From Vreelandella neptunia (GTDB lineage Bacteria; Pseudomonadota; Gammaproteobacteria; Pseudomonadales; Halomonadaceae), in the NCBI RefSeq assembly GCF_022489065.1, contig NZ_JAKVTW010000020.1, forward strand, positions 1 through 64,000: 64,000 nt of DNA, written 5' to 3'. Under the pieces are notes generated by a model. That model ran no database searches, had not been told where the DNA came from, and saw only the letters and a program-made list of their open reading frames with translations. This document shows positions 25,589 to 36,668 of this stretch, piece after piece; within the stretch, counting starts at the first letter, position 1; each line of letters begins with the position of its first letter. Position numbers and translations under genes: made by a program.

Positions 25589-28566
25589 GTTTGATGGGGT
25601 ATCGCTCGACACTGCTAAGATCCGTTATTGCTCTAACTATCTTCTACAGTCTCGCCGCGGCTACTGCTTTTTACTTCATGGGGCCGGAAACGCTGCAGGA
25701 GTGGCTAGCTGGCGCTGGCTTTTGGGTAGAGGGTGACGAAGAGATAAACCCCGCGAACGCGGCATCAGCGGCCACTGAGGTCGTCCTGGCAAGGTTGCGT
25801 GTTGTCTGGCCATGGTTAGCCGGGGGAATGGCTGCTGGCTCTGTGATCGTTCTGCTCATAGTGGGAATGGGATTAATAACACGTCGACAGCGCGCTAAAT
25901 CTCGCGGTGAGTTCCGGGGCATGGATCTCTCAATTACGTACATGCCTTATCCTGATCCGATTAACTTCAAGCCAGTGAAAGCGCAGCTGTCGGGTAACGT
26001 TCCGGCACATCACATGCCGCTAATTAACCAGTTGCTCGGTTACCTCCAGGCTCACCCTGATGCTTTTTGCGGTGACGGCCACAGTACGACACTGCTTGAG
26101 CACCATCTAGGCGTGATCGATGAGGCCTTCGAGTACGAAGGTGCCGATCCCCTCCTCCCTCTTGCCGCGGCAGCACATGATATTGGCAAGACTGTTTCGC
26201 ATGCGAAACAGGACGGGCAGTGGGTCCGCCTGTCCTACCACGATAAACAGAGCGGGCGTCTGTTGGCAAAGTTCCCCGCGTGGTGGGAGCTGCCTGAGGA
26301 TGAGCGAGCCATACTGTTGCTGGCAGTAAAATACGAGCATTCTCCCAACCTGATGCCAGTGGCTTTCCCTGGCCTCAGTAGCAAGGGGGTGCGCCGCGCA
26401 GTCACTCTCCTCCAGCAGCTGCGAGAGATAGACGGCCTCGCTACACGAGGCGAGAAACGCAAGGTGCTTGAGAATCTGAATGTCCAGGAGCTGGCGATCG
26501 AAACGTTCTTGCGAGTGGTTCCCCAAGTACCCTATCAGGTGAAAGGTTTAGCGAAGCGTGTCAAAGCGGCAGGCTTCCGCGTTGGTGAGCGGCTTTACCT
26601 CTCCGAACATCATGTTCGGGAGACAGCCCTTTCCAAGCTGGATGATGACGTTGCCGCGGCCTTTGGCGGTGACTTTCGAGCCCGAGGTAAATCAGGGGAG
26701 TTTACACAGGCACTTTTGGCAGCATTGGCCGATCGCGGCTGGCTCATCACTGAAATGGAGGGAGTGCCAGAGGGGAGCGAAGCGGCGAAGACCTGGACGT
26801 TGCCATCTGACCAAGCGTTGTGGCGGGTACGTTCCGGCATAATCGAGTTCAGGGGAATGATCGCGGTGGAGCTGCCAGTAGAACACCAAGGCCTATACCC
26901 GCGAGAAACCGCTTATGAGGTAACCGTCCTCGGCCCCCAGGGCAAGCACAGTAGCAACGCTGGCGTTGCGCCAACAAAAGACAGTGGTAAGCGGGAAGAG
27001 CGCATGACTAAGCCTAAAGGTATTCCAGCGTCAGACGTATGTGATGTCAGCCTGTTTGCTTCAGTGCCTACGGGTACGGGTGATGCAACGAAAACCAGTG
27101 GGAATGCTGCACAGAAGAGTTTAGGGGCAGCGAGCAAAACCTCTACATTCAGCCATGAATCACTCACGAATACCGACGTGGCTTCCTCCTGGCTGCTAGA
27201 TGATTCCCAGGCGGCAGGTGGGAATACTGCACAGGAAGAGACGCGACAGCCCACCCCTTGCGGTGGGGATGCTGCACAGAAAGGCAATGGCACCCAGAAC
27301 CAGCAGGCCTCCGCAATGGTTGAAACAGGCGAAGGAAAAGATATAGCCGGTGCCAAGCCGATGGATGATCTCCATGCGGCAGGTGGGGATACTGCACAGG
27401 AAGAGACGCGCCAGCCCATCCCTTGCGGTGGGGATGCTGCACAGAAAGGCAATGACACCCAGAACCAGCAGGCCTCCGCAATGGTTGAAACAGGCGAAGA
27501 AAAAGATATAGCCGGTGCCAAGCTGATGGATGATCTCCATGCGGCAGGTGGGAATACTGCACAGGAAGAGATGCGCCAGCCCACCCCTTGCGGTGGGGAT
27601 GCTGCACAGAAAGGCAATGGCACCCAGAACCAGCAGGCTTCCGCAATGGCTGAAACAGGCGGAGAAAAAGTTATAGATGGTGCCTGGCTGCTGGACGATT
27701 CTCATACGGCAGGTGAGAACACTACACAGGAAGGCACGGGCCAGCCAATACCTTGCGGTGGGGATGCTGCACAGAAAGGCAATGATGCCCAGAATCAGCA
27801 GGCCTCAGCCAAAGCTGAAACAGGCGACGAAAAGGCTATAGTTGGCGCTTGGCTGCTAGAGGATGTCCCCGGTGTCGGTGGGGATATTGCACATTATGAG
27901 CAGGATGGGATGAGTAATTCCATTCATACTAAGACTCCAGCAGGATTTAAAAGAGAATCAGAGGGAGCTTGGTTACTAAATGAGATTGTTGAGGCGGCCG
28001 GTGGGAACGTTGCACAGATAGCGACCAATGACCAAATTTCGCCCACAACAAGCGGGGGGGATGTTGAACTGATCGCTGAGCAAGCCGAACCCACGAATGA
28101 CTTTTCAGAGATTAGTCAGCTGACGCTAGGGGCTGACGCAGATAACCATAGTGATGTTTCGGCTGAGCTGGGTGACTGGAGCCCAGAGGCCGATAACGCA
28201 CCGAATGATACCCATATTCAACTTGGCCTGGGGGAGGCAATGCTGGCCACAGCTGAGCATGAGTCCCCAGTGACACAGCCGAGCCATCAGCCAGTCCCTA
28301 CTGTCATGGTTGATAAAACGACGCAAGGTGCTACAGAACAGCAGAAATCGGCTGTGTCTGGGCAGAAAGATGTACGGACATCCTCACCTATCCAGCGACG
28401 CCTGAAGAAGCGAGGTGGGACCTCGGCTGGTCGCCAAAAGGCTTTAAACAACGAAGCGCCAGCGGATAAAAGCGAACAGACAGGCCAAGTGAAAGCGAGC
28501 AGAGGGTCATCCAAGCCTGCCGGTGCCAAGGCGGAAGTAAAAGGAGTGCCTAAGCTGTTCAGTTGA
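25585..28566 (+). CDS. traI: TraI, MobH-family relaxase
   Basis: From ATG 25585 (overlapping the protease stop) the protein has 993 residues: two membrane helices (about 12-32 and 72-95), a TraI_2/MobH region with an HD motif (LAAAAHDIGKTVSHAKQ, about 205) and additional His ligands (SYHDKQSGRLL, VKYEHSPN), a winged-helix-like middle, and a long low-complexity tail with four 165-bp tandem repeats (27199-27858). Family knowledge: MobH relaxases nick oriT and lead the strand into the recipient; the HD site binds metal. An 18-bp palindrome lies within the HD-coding region. No oriT was recognised. Confidence 0.88.
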   Translation: MSLMGYRSTLLRSVIALTIFYSLAAATAFYFMGPETLQEWLAGAGFWVEGDEEINPANAASAATEVVLARLRVVWPWLAGGMAAGSVIVLLIVGMGLITRRQRAKSRGEFRGMDLSITYMPYPDPINFKPVKAQLSGNVPAHHMPLINQLLGYLQAHPDAFCGDGHSTTLLEHHLGVIDEAFEYEGADPLLPLAAAAHDIGKTVSHAKQDGQWVRLSYHDKQSGRLLAKFPAWWELPEDERAILLLAVKYEHSPNLMPVAFPGLSSKGVRRAVTLLQQLREIDGLATRGEKRKVLENLNVQELAIETFLRVVPQVPYQVKGLAKRVKAAGFRVGERLYLSEHHVRETALSKLDDDVAAAFGGDFRARGKSGEFTQALLAALADRGWLITEMEGVPEGSEAAKTWTLPSDQALWRVRSGIIEFRGMIAVELPVEHQGLYPRETAYEVTVLGPQGKHSSNAGVAPTKDSGKREERMTKPKGIPASDVCDVSLFASVPTGTGDATKTSGNAAQKSLGAASKTSTFSHESLTNTDVASSWLLDDSQAAGGNTAQEETRQPTPCGGDAAQKGNGTQNQQASAMVETGEGKDIAGAKPMDDLHAAGGDTAQEETRQPIPCGGDAAQKGNDTQNQQASAMVETGEEKDIAGAKLMDDLHAAGGNTAQEEMRQPTPCGGDAAQKGNGTQNQQASAMAETGGEKVIDGAWLLDDSHTAGENTTQEGTGQPIPCGGDAAQKGNDAQNQQASAKAETGDEKAIVGAWLLEDVPGVGGDIAHYEQDGMSNSIHTKTPAGFKRESEGAWLLNEIVEAAGGNVAQIATNDQISPTTSGGDVELIAEQAEPTNDFSEISQLTLGADADNHSDVSAELGDWSPEADNAPNDTHIQLGLGEAMLATAEHESPVTQPSHQPVPTVMVDKTTQGATEQQKSAVSGQKDVRTSSPIQRRLKKRGGTSAGRQKALNNEAPADKSEQTGQVKASRGSSKPAGAKAEVKGVPKLFS
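26193..26210. promoter_or_regulatory. 18-bp palindrome, KorB/parS-like site inside traI
   Basis: TGTTTCGCATGCGAAACA is a perfect palindrome lying in the codons for GKTVSHAKQ of the HD motif. The same word occurs at 43560 and close variants at 45131, 46623, 55629 and 60779. In KorB systems some sites lie far from promoters, so an intragenic copy is not odd. Confidence 0.6.
27199..27858 (+). repeat. four tandem 165-bp repeats in traI
   Basis: Copies start at 27199, 27364, 27529 and 27694; a decayed fifth begins at 27859. Each encodes 55 residues with the order DD-x-x-AAGGNTAQEE, then QPTPCGGDAAQKGN, then TQNQQASAM-ETGE. The exact 165-nt spacing keeps the reading frame, so copy number can vary without breaking the gene. 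The short core GG(D/N)xAQ appears about a dozen times in the tail. Confidence 0.9.
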
Positions 28567-28662
28567 CCAAACATCACCTTGCGGAGATGGACTTCGAAGC
28601 GCTGAAGTTATATGATGCATTTATGTAGCAACATCGCTGCATTTTTGCAGGGAAAATAGGCT

Positions 28663-29082
28663 ATGAGCGTTGAAGCAATCATCGAGCCGTCCGATTACGT
28701 TGCTCCCGACACTTTCAATCAATTCCTCGCTGACTTGAAAGCTCGGGCACGGCAAACCAAGAGCCCAATCATCAGCCCGAGGATGTTCTGCCTTGCCCTG
28801 GGCATGGATGTACAGACGCTGGCCTCGCGGGCGCATGTCCACCGCGTTACTGTAAACCGCGCCCAGGGGGCTGAGAAGCTGCAGACTTACTTACGGGATG
28901 CGGTGCGAGTCATGGGAGCAGCGGCTGACATAAATGGTAATTTTCAGGATGCCGCGTTCTGGTTTCGTAATGAACCGATCAGCGCATTCAATTTCAGGAC
29001 ACCAGAGCAGTTGGTCAGCGAGGGACGAGCTGAGGATCTATTGAACTATGTTCAATCACTTCACGCAGGCGCGGCTGGATGA
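28663..29082 (+). CDS. Xre/MbcA/ParS-type antitoxin (RES partner)
   Basis: The 139-residue protein has an N-terminal helix-turn-helix (FCLALGMDVQTLASRAHVHR, about 45-65) and a C-terminal toxin-binding domain AFWFRNEPISAFNFRTPEQL (about 105-125), the hallmark of DUF2384 antitoxins. Family knowledge: it binds and neutralises a RES-domain toxin and represses the operon. TGCATTT occurs twice just upstream of the start, a possible operator. The stop overlaps the toxin start by 4 nt. Confidence 0.85.
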   Translation: MSVEAIIEPSDYVAPDTFNQFLADLKARARQTKSPIISPRMFCLALGMDVQTLASRAHVHRVTVNRAQGAEKLQTYLRDAVRVMGAAADINGNFQDAAFWFRNEPISAFNFRTPEQLVSEGRAEDLLNYVQSLHAGAAG

Positions 29083-29745
29083 TCCTTACCAGCCTGGCAG
29101 ATCAACCAGCCTATCGTGTCCATGTCCCCCGCTGGGCCATCGCCCCCCACAAGTGGCGCAGGCGCCGCCCAGCATGGCGGTCGCCTCAATCGTATCGGGG
29201 TTCCCGCACTCTACCTTGCTCTGGAAGAGCTGACCGCGCTTGAGGAGTGCCGGCAGCTCTCGACCCTGATGCCACCCGGTCTTATTGTGAGCTACACGGT
29301 AGCGTTGGCCACAGTAGTGGACTTCAGCCATGGGTACACGGCTGACTGGGACTCTCTCTGGCAGGAAATGGGTTGTGACTGGCGTAGAATTTTGTTTAAT
29401 GATCGCGTTGAACCGCCCAGCTGGTTGCTCGCTGACCTAGCCTTGGAGGCTGGTGCTAGCGGCATACTGTTCCCGTCGTTGGCCAATCCACGGGGTGTAA
29501 ACCTCGTAGTCTACACCGACGCCTTCATTTCACGTCACACCGCCCCTACCTCTCTTCGAGACCTGTCATACGGGAATGAGAAGAGAAGGATGCAAAATCA
29601 TGATGATGTGCTGATTGTCCGAGGCGATGCTGATCTACGTTGCTACTGGCTAGCGATGGAGGGGCAGCCCTTTGCAGATGTCGAGCCAGCGGAGTTCGGG
29701 ATCGAGCGGCAGAAAGCGCAGGTAAGGTTCCGTACTTGGGACTGA
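29079..29745 (+). pseudogene. RES-domain toxin with a +1 frameshift
   Basis: ATG 29079 overlaps the antitoxin stop (ATGA) and reads MILTSLADQPAYRVHVPRWA, then IAP, a normal RES N-terminus. A run of six C (29143-29148) then shifts the frame; with five C it would read IAPTSGAGAAQHGGRLNRIG and run intact to 29745. The rest shows RLNRIGVPALYLA and a typical RES core. Family knowledge: RES toxins degrade NAD+. The tail after about residue 150 is longer than usual. Inactivation, slippage or a sequencing error are all possible. Confidence 0.75.
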
Positions 29746-30203
29746 TCCTACTCTGCCACAGTAAGGCTATCAATTGATGGCAAACGGAGAACCTGCCCGT
29801 TAAGCATGGGTTATACGGGCTTGTAGTTCGCCCAGACTGTTGATTTCACGCTTCCCCAGGCTGTCTGCTGAGGGAGGCATTTTCAAAACCGCTTAATCCA
29901 TCCGGTCAGTCATGCTTTTTGAAAGCTCGAATAATGAGAAAAGCTATGAACAGCGCTAAGTGGAATAAGTTGCTAGCTCGGTGGTGCCTTCTTAAAAATC
30001 AGTATCAATTGGGTTCAGGGGACTGCAGCCAGTCCAAGTTCTTACTGGCCTATCCTTAAATGCTCCAAGTTTAATACTATTATGCTTACACATATCGGCT
30101 GATTTTCTGCCATCTTTGATCATAAAGTCGATATAAAGCATCACTATTAGGCTAGAAGTGTCCGGAGAACACAGAGCAGTCCAGTTTTCTTTACACATGA
30201 AGC
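29746..30203. other. intergenic, nothing recognised
   Basis: About 460 bases between the toxin-antitoxin pair and the Tn3-like element. A 90-codon minus-strand ORF reading in from the element is not convincing as a gene. Confidence 0.4.
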
Positions 30204-30835
30204 TTGCCCCTCCAGGTGTTATTTTCAGAAGACGATCGCACTGCGTGTCTGAAGTCGGTTGCACTGTGGTCTGGGGCTTCGGACTGGCTGGCCTCCAAAG
30301 CGGCGTAAAGGGCCGTCTTGCTGACCTTGATGCGTGCGGCGGCCTCGCGGATGCTCAGCCCATTGGCGAGGTGCTCCCTTGCCCGCTTCAGCTTGTCGTC
30401 GGTGACAACGGGCTTGCATTCTCCTTTGCGCCCACGGGCGGCGGCAGCGGCCAGCCCCGCCTTGGTGCGATCACGGATCAGATCACGCTCGAACTGCCCC
30501 AAGGCGCCGAACACGTGGAAGATCAGCCGCCCACCCGGCGTGGTGGTATCGATGCTTTCGGTCAGCGACCGGAATCCGACGCCACGCGCGTCCAGAGTGC
30601 TGACCACTTCGATCAGATGCGGCAGTGAGCGTCCCAGTCGATCCAGTCGCCACACAACCAGCACATCCCCGTCGTGCAGGAACCCCAGCGCGGCTGTTAG
30701 GCCGGGTCGTTCTTCCTTGGCCCCGGAGACGGTGTCATCAAAGATTCGCTCGCACTCCGCCTTGCGAAGCGCATCGGTCTACAAGGCGGTGTTCTGCTCC
30801 GCCGTCGGGACCCGCGCATAGCCAATCAGCGCCAT
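30191..30835 (-). pseudogene. serine resolvase interrupted by TAG
   Basis: Starting at ATG 30835 the protein reads MALIGYARVPTAEQNTAL, then TAG (30779-30781, minus strand), then continues in frame TDALRKAECERIF, VVWRLDRLGRSLPHLIEV and a helix-turn-helix (GLSIREAAARIKVSKTALY). Length about 214 codons is normal for Tn3 resolvases. The usual residue at the stop is Gln, so CAG to TAG explains it. Its last codons extend past the terminal repeat into flanking DNA. Confidence 0.85.
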
Positions 30836-31400
30836 TGACTGCCCCTTTTGTCCGCTAATCCGTCCGTTTATCTTATTGTCCCAAAATACATCAAACAAGC
30901 TGTTGTCGGACAATGTCCGGATTGGCCGCCTAATGATCGTTTCTCGGACAGGCTGCATTGTGCGCCGCCATGCTGAACCAATTCGAGGATCGTTTGACAC
31001 GGCTCGTTCACAAGTCCGCTGCACACCGGGCGAACCGCCCAATGTATGGGTACAACCACCTTCTGACAACGACAGGCAATCAATGGGCTCAACACACGCG
31101 TTCGACGCGCTGATGAATATGGCGGGTTCATCGTTCCGTCACCATCGCTCGCTGCCCTGACTGCCGGCAGCCGCGGTGCCTCCAGCAGTGCTTCTCTATC
31201 CAGCGTTAAAGGGAGTGGTGGCCGATTACGGGTGAATAAAATTACTCTTGAGACGCTTTCAGTGTAACTTCCTTACAGATAAGTTATGAGCTATATCACA
31301 GTCTGTTCGCACAAGCGCGACAAGCGACGGGCGACGAAGGCTCTTTGGCGAAAGAGCACGCGGATACTCTTCTTAAGGCTTCGACATGGACAACGTGTAA

Positions 31401-33770
31401 GTGCACGCCGGACAAGAACGCGGGGATAGCGCCCCTCAGGACGAATTGGCCTCCATCGAGTCCAGTGAACGGCTTATGAGAGCCCTGGGGCGCGGTCTCT
31501 TAATCAGCCTGGTCACGATCTTGATCGCCGTGGCCGGGGTCTTCGGGGTGGTGATCCTGTCGTCGCAGTCGCTCGATCGCTATGCCGAAGCGAAGTCGCG
31601 GGAGCAGGTGCAGCGACTGCTCGATCTCGAGCTCGAGGAACTGGCCAACCGCAGCCGAGATTATAGCTGGTGGAACGAGGCCGTCGAGCTGGTAATCTAC
31701 CAGCGAGACACCGACTGGGCCATGGAAAACGTCAGCGGTTATCTGCAGAACCAGTACGGTACCGACTGGGTAGTGAGTCTGGATCGCGAGGCGACACTGA
31801 TCCACGGCGTACACAAGGGTACGGAACTGGAGGCGCTGCCCGAGGGCCTGCTGACCGCCGAGTTCAAGCAGCTCATGGCCGAGGCCATCGACACCGATTT
31901 CGCCGACCCCGAGCCCGCATCTGACATCCTGGATATCCAGGGAGCGCCTGCCCTGGTCGCCGTGTCGCCGTATGTGGCCTACGACCCGACCCCGTATGCC
32001 ACCGATCAGGCGCATGGCTATCTGATCCTGGTCAACTACATCGACGAGGCCATTCTGGGCGCTTGGCGTCGTGATTTTCAGATCGAGGCCCTGCGTCTGC
32101 TGCCTGCAGCGGCAGCTCCCCCTCGGGAGACAGGCCAACTGGCGTCCCTCCCCCTGGCAACACCGAGCGGCGAGCCGCTGGGCACCCTTCAATGGCGTCC
32201 GGAGCATCCTGGCCAGAGCCTCCTCACACAGCTCCTACCCTGGGTGATTGGAGGCGTGCTACTGATCCTCGCGGGCAGCCTCTTCTTCTATCGACGGCTG
32301 CGAGCCTATGGCAGGCTGGCCCATGGTCACCTCATGGAATTGAGCACCAGTCGGGAACTGCTTTTTCGTCAGGCGAACTACGATTTTCTCACCGGATTGG
32401 CGAACCGGTCGCTGTTTATAGAGCACCTGAACCACGAGTTGGCGCGCTGCATCCGCCATAAGCTGAAGGCCGGAGTCCTCTACGTTGACCTGGACGGTTT
32501 CAAGGCCGTCAACGACACCCTGGGCCATACCGCCGGCGATGAGCTGCTGTGCTGGGTGGCCAAATCCATGGCGAAGCTCGTGCGCACCGAGGACGATGTG
32601 GCACGCTTCGGTGGTGATGAATTCTGTCTGTTGCTGACCGACGTCGCCTCTGAGGAAGATGTGTCACGGGTCGTCGACAAGATTCATGCCCTGCTGGCGG
32701 GCCCCGTTGAGGTGGGCGGCAAGCACATGCTGGTCGGGGCGAGTATCGGGATCGCGATGATTCCCGACGACACTCAGGATCTCTCCGATGTGTTCCGCTA
32801 TGCCGATATCGCCATGTACCAAGCCAAGTCGAGGGGCACAAACCTGTTCTGCTTCTATGATGCAACGATGGAGGAGCGCTCGCAGTAACATGCAAGGCTG
32901 AAGGGTCTGTTGGCTCATTGCCTGACCCATGAAGAGCTGTACCTGCGCTATCAGCCTATCTATTCTCTGGTGAGCCGTGAGATCACCGGCATGGAAGCAC
33001 TGCTCCGGTGGCGCCACAAGGAACTGGGGGAGGTGTTGCCGGCCGAATTCATTCCCGTGGCGGAAGAAACGGGCCGGAATATCACGGTCTCGATCAATAT
33101 CTCGGCCAAGCAGCTGCGCGACCTGACGTTTCCGTTCAAACTGAAACAGCTGCTGGAAAAACACGGCGTGGAGTCTTCCAGCATCAAGCTCGAGATCACC
33201 GAGAGCCTGTTGATCTTGGAAAGTGACAACTAGCACCGTGTACTGCTCGACCTGGCGAAGCGAGGATACCGCCTGGTGCTGGATGACTTCGGCACGGGGT
33301 ATTACGGCCTTGGCGACCTGGGCCGCTATCCCCTGGAAACGGTCAAGATCGACAAGTCGTTCGTGTCCGGCCCGAAAGCCTCCTCGCTGAACGCCTCGCT
33401 GGTCAAGACCATCGTCTTCATGGCCAACCACTGTGGCATGAAGACCATCGCCGAGGGGATCGACACCCCCGAGCAGGAAGCGTTCGTGCGCGATACCGGC
33501 TGCACCCACGGCCAGGGCTTCCTCTTCAGCCGTCCGACCTCGGTGGCCGACATCATTGCCCTGATGGCCCCGCCCTCGCCTTCCCCAACGGCGTCCTGGA
33601 ACGAGAGCGTCTCGGTCTCGGGGCATGCCCCATCAGGCGCCAGGGAGTCATCCCTGTGTCCGGCCATGCACTATCGTGGTGCATGGTCGAGCATTGTAGT
33701 TGCCCGTTGCCCGTTGCCCCGCCCAAGGCCCACTGGCGTGTCGGGCTGGCTGGCCTTCAAAACGGCGTAG
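31401..33770 (+). pseudogene. CHASE4-GGDEF-EAL cyclic-di-GMP enzyme split by two stops
   Basis: One reading frame covers the whole span, broken only by TAA at 32886-32888 and TAG at 33231-33233. Part one (495 residues) has a membrane helix, a CHASE4-type periplasmic sensor (DYSWWNEAVELV), a second helix and a GGDEF domain with intact FGGDEF. Part two begins the EAL domain (GMEALLRWRH), part three completes it (DDFGTGY, KIDKSFV, AEGID). Family knowledge: such fusions make and break cyclic-di-GMP. The first ORF could still yield an active cyclase. Both stops are explained by C to T in Gln codons. Confidence 0.85.
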
Positions 33771-33812
33771 AGGGCCGTCTTGCTGACCTTGATGCGTGCG
33801 GCGGCCTCATGC
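33741..33812 (-). repeat. second copy of the resolvase 3' part
   Basis: The DNA here repeats 30276-30345 almost exactly (both carry AGGGCCGTCTTGCTGACCTT and the following bases), in the same orientation, and then diverges. It is a remnant of another resolvase, showing that the element was assembled from two related copies. Confidence 0.7.
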
Positions 33813-34152
33813 CCCAATTCAAGTGTCACCAAGGCTCCGATGATGGACGTTCGGAACTGGGCCTGTGCTCAGGTCGGACAGGATGGTCACGCCTTGCTCG
33901 GCAATTGGTGATGTATCTGATGCCATGCCTCGACCCGCCCATGGTGCTTAGGAGGACTGAGCATAGTCGAGGTTGGTGAAGGCGATTGCTGAAACAATTC
34001 TTTCAGAAGACCACTGCACACCGGGCGGTCCGCTCGATGCGCTGGTGCAGCCGTCTTCTGAAAATGACACCAGGACTTCCTGGAGGGGCAATTTTGCGTA
34101 AATAAATTACGTTAAATTTTCTACGTAAAGAAAACGTACCTATTATTCGGAT

Positions 34153-35135
34153 TTATAGAGCCATGGTCACTACTACGCGTCCGCGAATGCGACCGGCGAG
34201 CAGATCATCGGCCGCCTCGATGGCGTCGTCGAGGGCGATGGAGCTGGTGATAGCATCGAGCTGCTCGGGAACCAGCAGCTCCCCCAGACGCCGCCAGGAC
34301 TCGACGCTATCCGCGTAGGGGCGCATCACGCTGTCGATCCCCGCCAGGGTCACGCCGCGCAGGATAAAGGGCGCGACGCTGGCGGACAGGTCCATGCCCT
34401 GGGCCAGACCGCAGGCGGCCACCGTGCCACCGTAGCGGGTTGAGGCCAGGACGTTGGCCAGGGTGTGGCTGCCCACGGCGTCGATAGCTCCCGCCCAGCG
34501 CTCCTTGCCCAGCGGGCGTCCCGGCTCGGAGAGGGTAGCCCGGTCGATCACCTCCGCGGCGCCGAGCCCTTGGAGGTAGTCGGTCTCCTCTGGGCGGCCG
34601 GTGTAGGCCACCACCCGGTAGCCCAGCCGCGTGAGCAGCGCGATGGCGTAGCTGCCGACCCCTCCGTTGGCGCCGGTGACCAGCACATCACCCTGCTCCG
34701 GGGTGACGCCTTGCCTCTCTAACGCCATCACTGAGAGCATGGCGGTGTAGCCGGCGGTGCCGATGCCCTGGCTTGGCGTGGCGTGAAGGCCGCCGGCAGG
34801 GGAATCAGCCAGCGGCTCTCTAGACGGGCCTTCTCGGCCAGTCCGCCCCAGTGGCCCTCGCCCACTCCCCATCCGTTGAGCAGCACTGCATCGCCCGGCG
34901 CATAGGCCTCGCTCGCGGAGGCCTCCACCGTACTGGCTAGGTCGATGCCCGGCACCATGGGGAAGGCACGCACCACTGGCCCCTTGCCGGTGATGGCCAG
35001 GGCGTCCTTGTAGTTGAGGGTGCTGCAGTCGACCCGGACGGTGACGTCGCCCTCGGGCAGCTGCGACTCGTCAAGGGTCTCGAGCGTCGCCTGCTGCCGG
35101 TTGTCTTGCTTGTCGAACAGGATGGCTTTGAACAT
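34153..35135 (-). pseudogene. acuI: AcuI/YhdH-type acrylyl-CoA reductase, frameshifted
   Basis: From ATG 35135 the frame reads [20 protein letters not shown], with [17 protein letters not shown] and [11 protein letters not shown]-like [11 protein letters not shown], up to AAFTPRQA. Near 34770 one base is missing and the rest follows in another frame: [17 protein letters not shown], the nucleotide loop VTGANGGVGSYAIALL, to the normal C-terminus LAGRIRGRVVVTMAL at 34153. Together it is a full-length medium-chain reductase of about 327 residues. Family role: NADPH-dependent reduction of acryloyl-CoA. Confidence 0.85.
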
Positions 35136-35239
35136 GTTGCACCTCGTGTCGTGGTGGGGTCTTTTATTGTAGTGGCATAGTGAATTTGGCCACCTAATTA
35201 GAGGTGCTAATATGCACCAAGACATCACTAGGTGGCAGC

Positions 35240-36042
<803 letters not shown>

Positions 36043-36254
36043 TGGGTCTTGAAATCCGGCGTGGCAGCCTGAAACACGGCTGTACGGTAATAAAGCCAGC
36101 GGTAGTGGCTAAAAAGTGGTCGCGCAGAGAATACTCGGGCCATGTTGACTGCTTCACTTGCCCAGAGATGAATTGTTTAGTGCTTTACTAGAATTACACT
36201 TCTAATAAACCTATTCTTCAATCGTAGAAAATATGGTTGAAGCTCAAGCGCCGA
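36043..36254. other. junction sequence after the IS3 fragment
   Basis: No gene. The sequence is unrelated to the missing orfB end and may be the edge of another element. Confidence 0.4.
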
Positions 36255-36668
36255 TCAGCGACTGCCTGAGAACCGCTTTGCCAGCCACCATCCTCCTATC
36301 ATCGACAGTAGCATTGCCATGAGTGGCGTGGTCAGCCCAGCGAAAGAGGCGAATGCTGGTCCGGGGCAATAACCGGACAATCCCCAGCCAATTCCGAACA
36401 GGACCGCCCCACCCATCAGTCTTCCATCCAGATCACGCCGAGTGGGTAGTTGGAAGGCCTGAGCAAACAAGGGCTGTGAGCGGCGCAGCACGAGTCGATA
36501 ACCGATGAACGTCGTGGTGACGGCACCGCCTAGTACAAACATCAAGGTCGGGTCCCAATCTCCAAACACATCAAGGAAATTCAGCACCCGGGTCGGGTCG
36601 GTCATGCCGCCGATCGCCAACCCTAACCCGAACAGCAACCCGGCGAGATAACCCATCAACGTTTTCAT
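36255..36668 (-). CDS. YeeE/YedE-family sulfur-compound membrane protein
   Basis: The 137-residue product has four hydrophobic helices and the motif GLSGYCPGPAFAS (Cys near residue 99), the second-half signature of YeeE/YedE proteins. Family knowledge: these channels pass thiosulfate or related sulfur species through conserved Cys residues. It overlaps the next gene upstream by 4 nt; the two half-size proteins together match one full-size YeeE. Confidence 0.85.
   Translation of the reverse strand: MKTLMGYLAGLLFGLGLAIGGMTDPTRVLNFLDVFGDWDPTLMFVLGGAVTTTFIGYRLVLRRSQPLFAQAFQLPTRRDLDGRLMGGAVLFGIGWGLSGYCPGPAFASFAGLTTPLMAMLLSMIGGWWLAKRFSGSR

Larger units (their letters stand above)
30204..34091. mobile_element. 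degenerate Tn3-like element carrying a broken GGDEF-EAL gene
   Basis: Both ends carry the same inverted word: TTGCCCCTCCAGG then, after a 9-nt deletion at the left end, TGTTATTTTCAGAAGACG; the right end read inward is TTGCCCCTCCAGG, AAGTCCTGG, then TGTCATTTTCAGAAGACG. These are Tn3-family-like terminal repeats about 40 bp long. Inside are a broken resolvase, a CHASE4-GGDEF-EAL pseudogene and an extra partial repeat at about 34000. No transposase gene is present and no target duplication is clear, so it could only move with help. Confidence 0.65.

Noticed and set aside
26913-27705. Long minus-strand ORFs opposite the traI repeats
   Set aside because: They mirror the repeat units, have Ser/Cys/Pro composition of antisense frames and lack ribosome sites; traI on the plus strand explains the region.
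27199-27858. CRISPR-like array
   Set aside because: The repeats are 165 bp, contiguous, in frame and coding; there are no spacers and no cas genes in the window.
32664-33626. 320-codon minus-strand ORF opposite the GGDEF-EAL gene
   Set aside because: Composition is Arg/Gly/Gln-rich antisense; the plus strand carries full GGDEF and EAL motifs.
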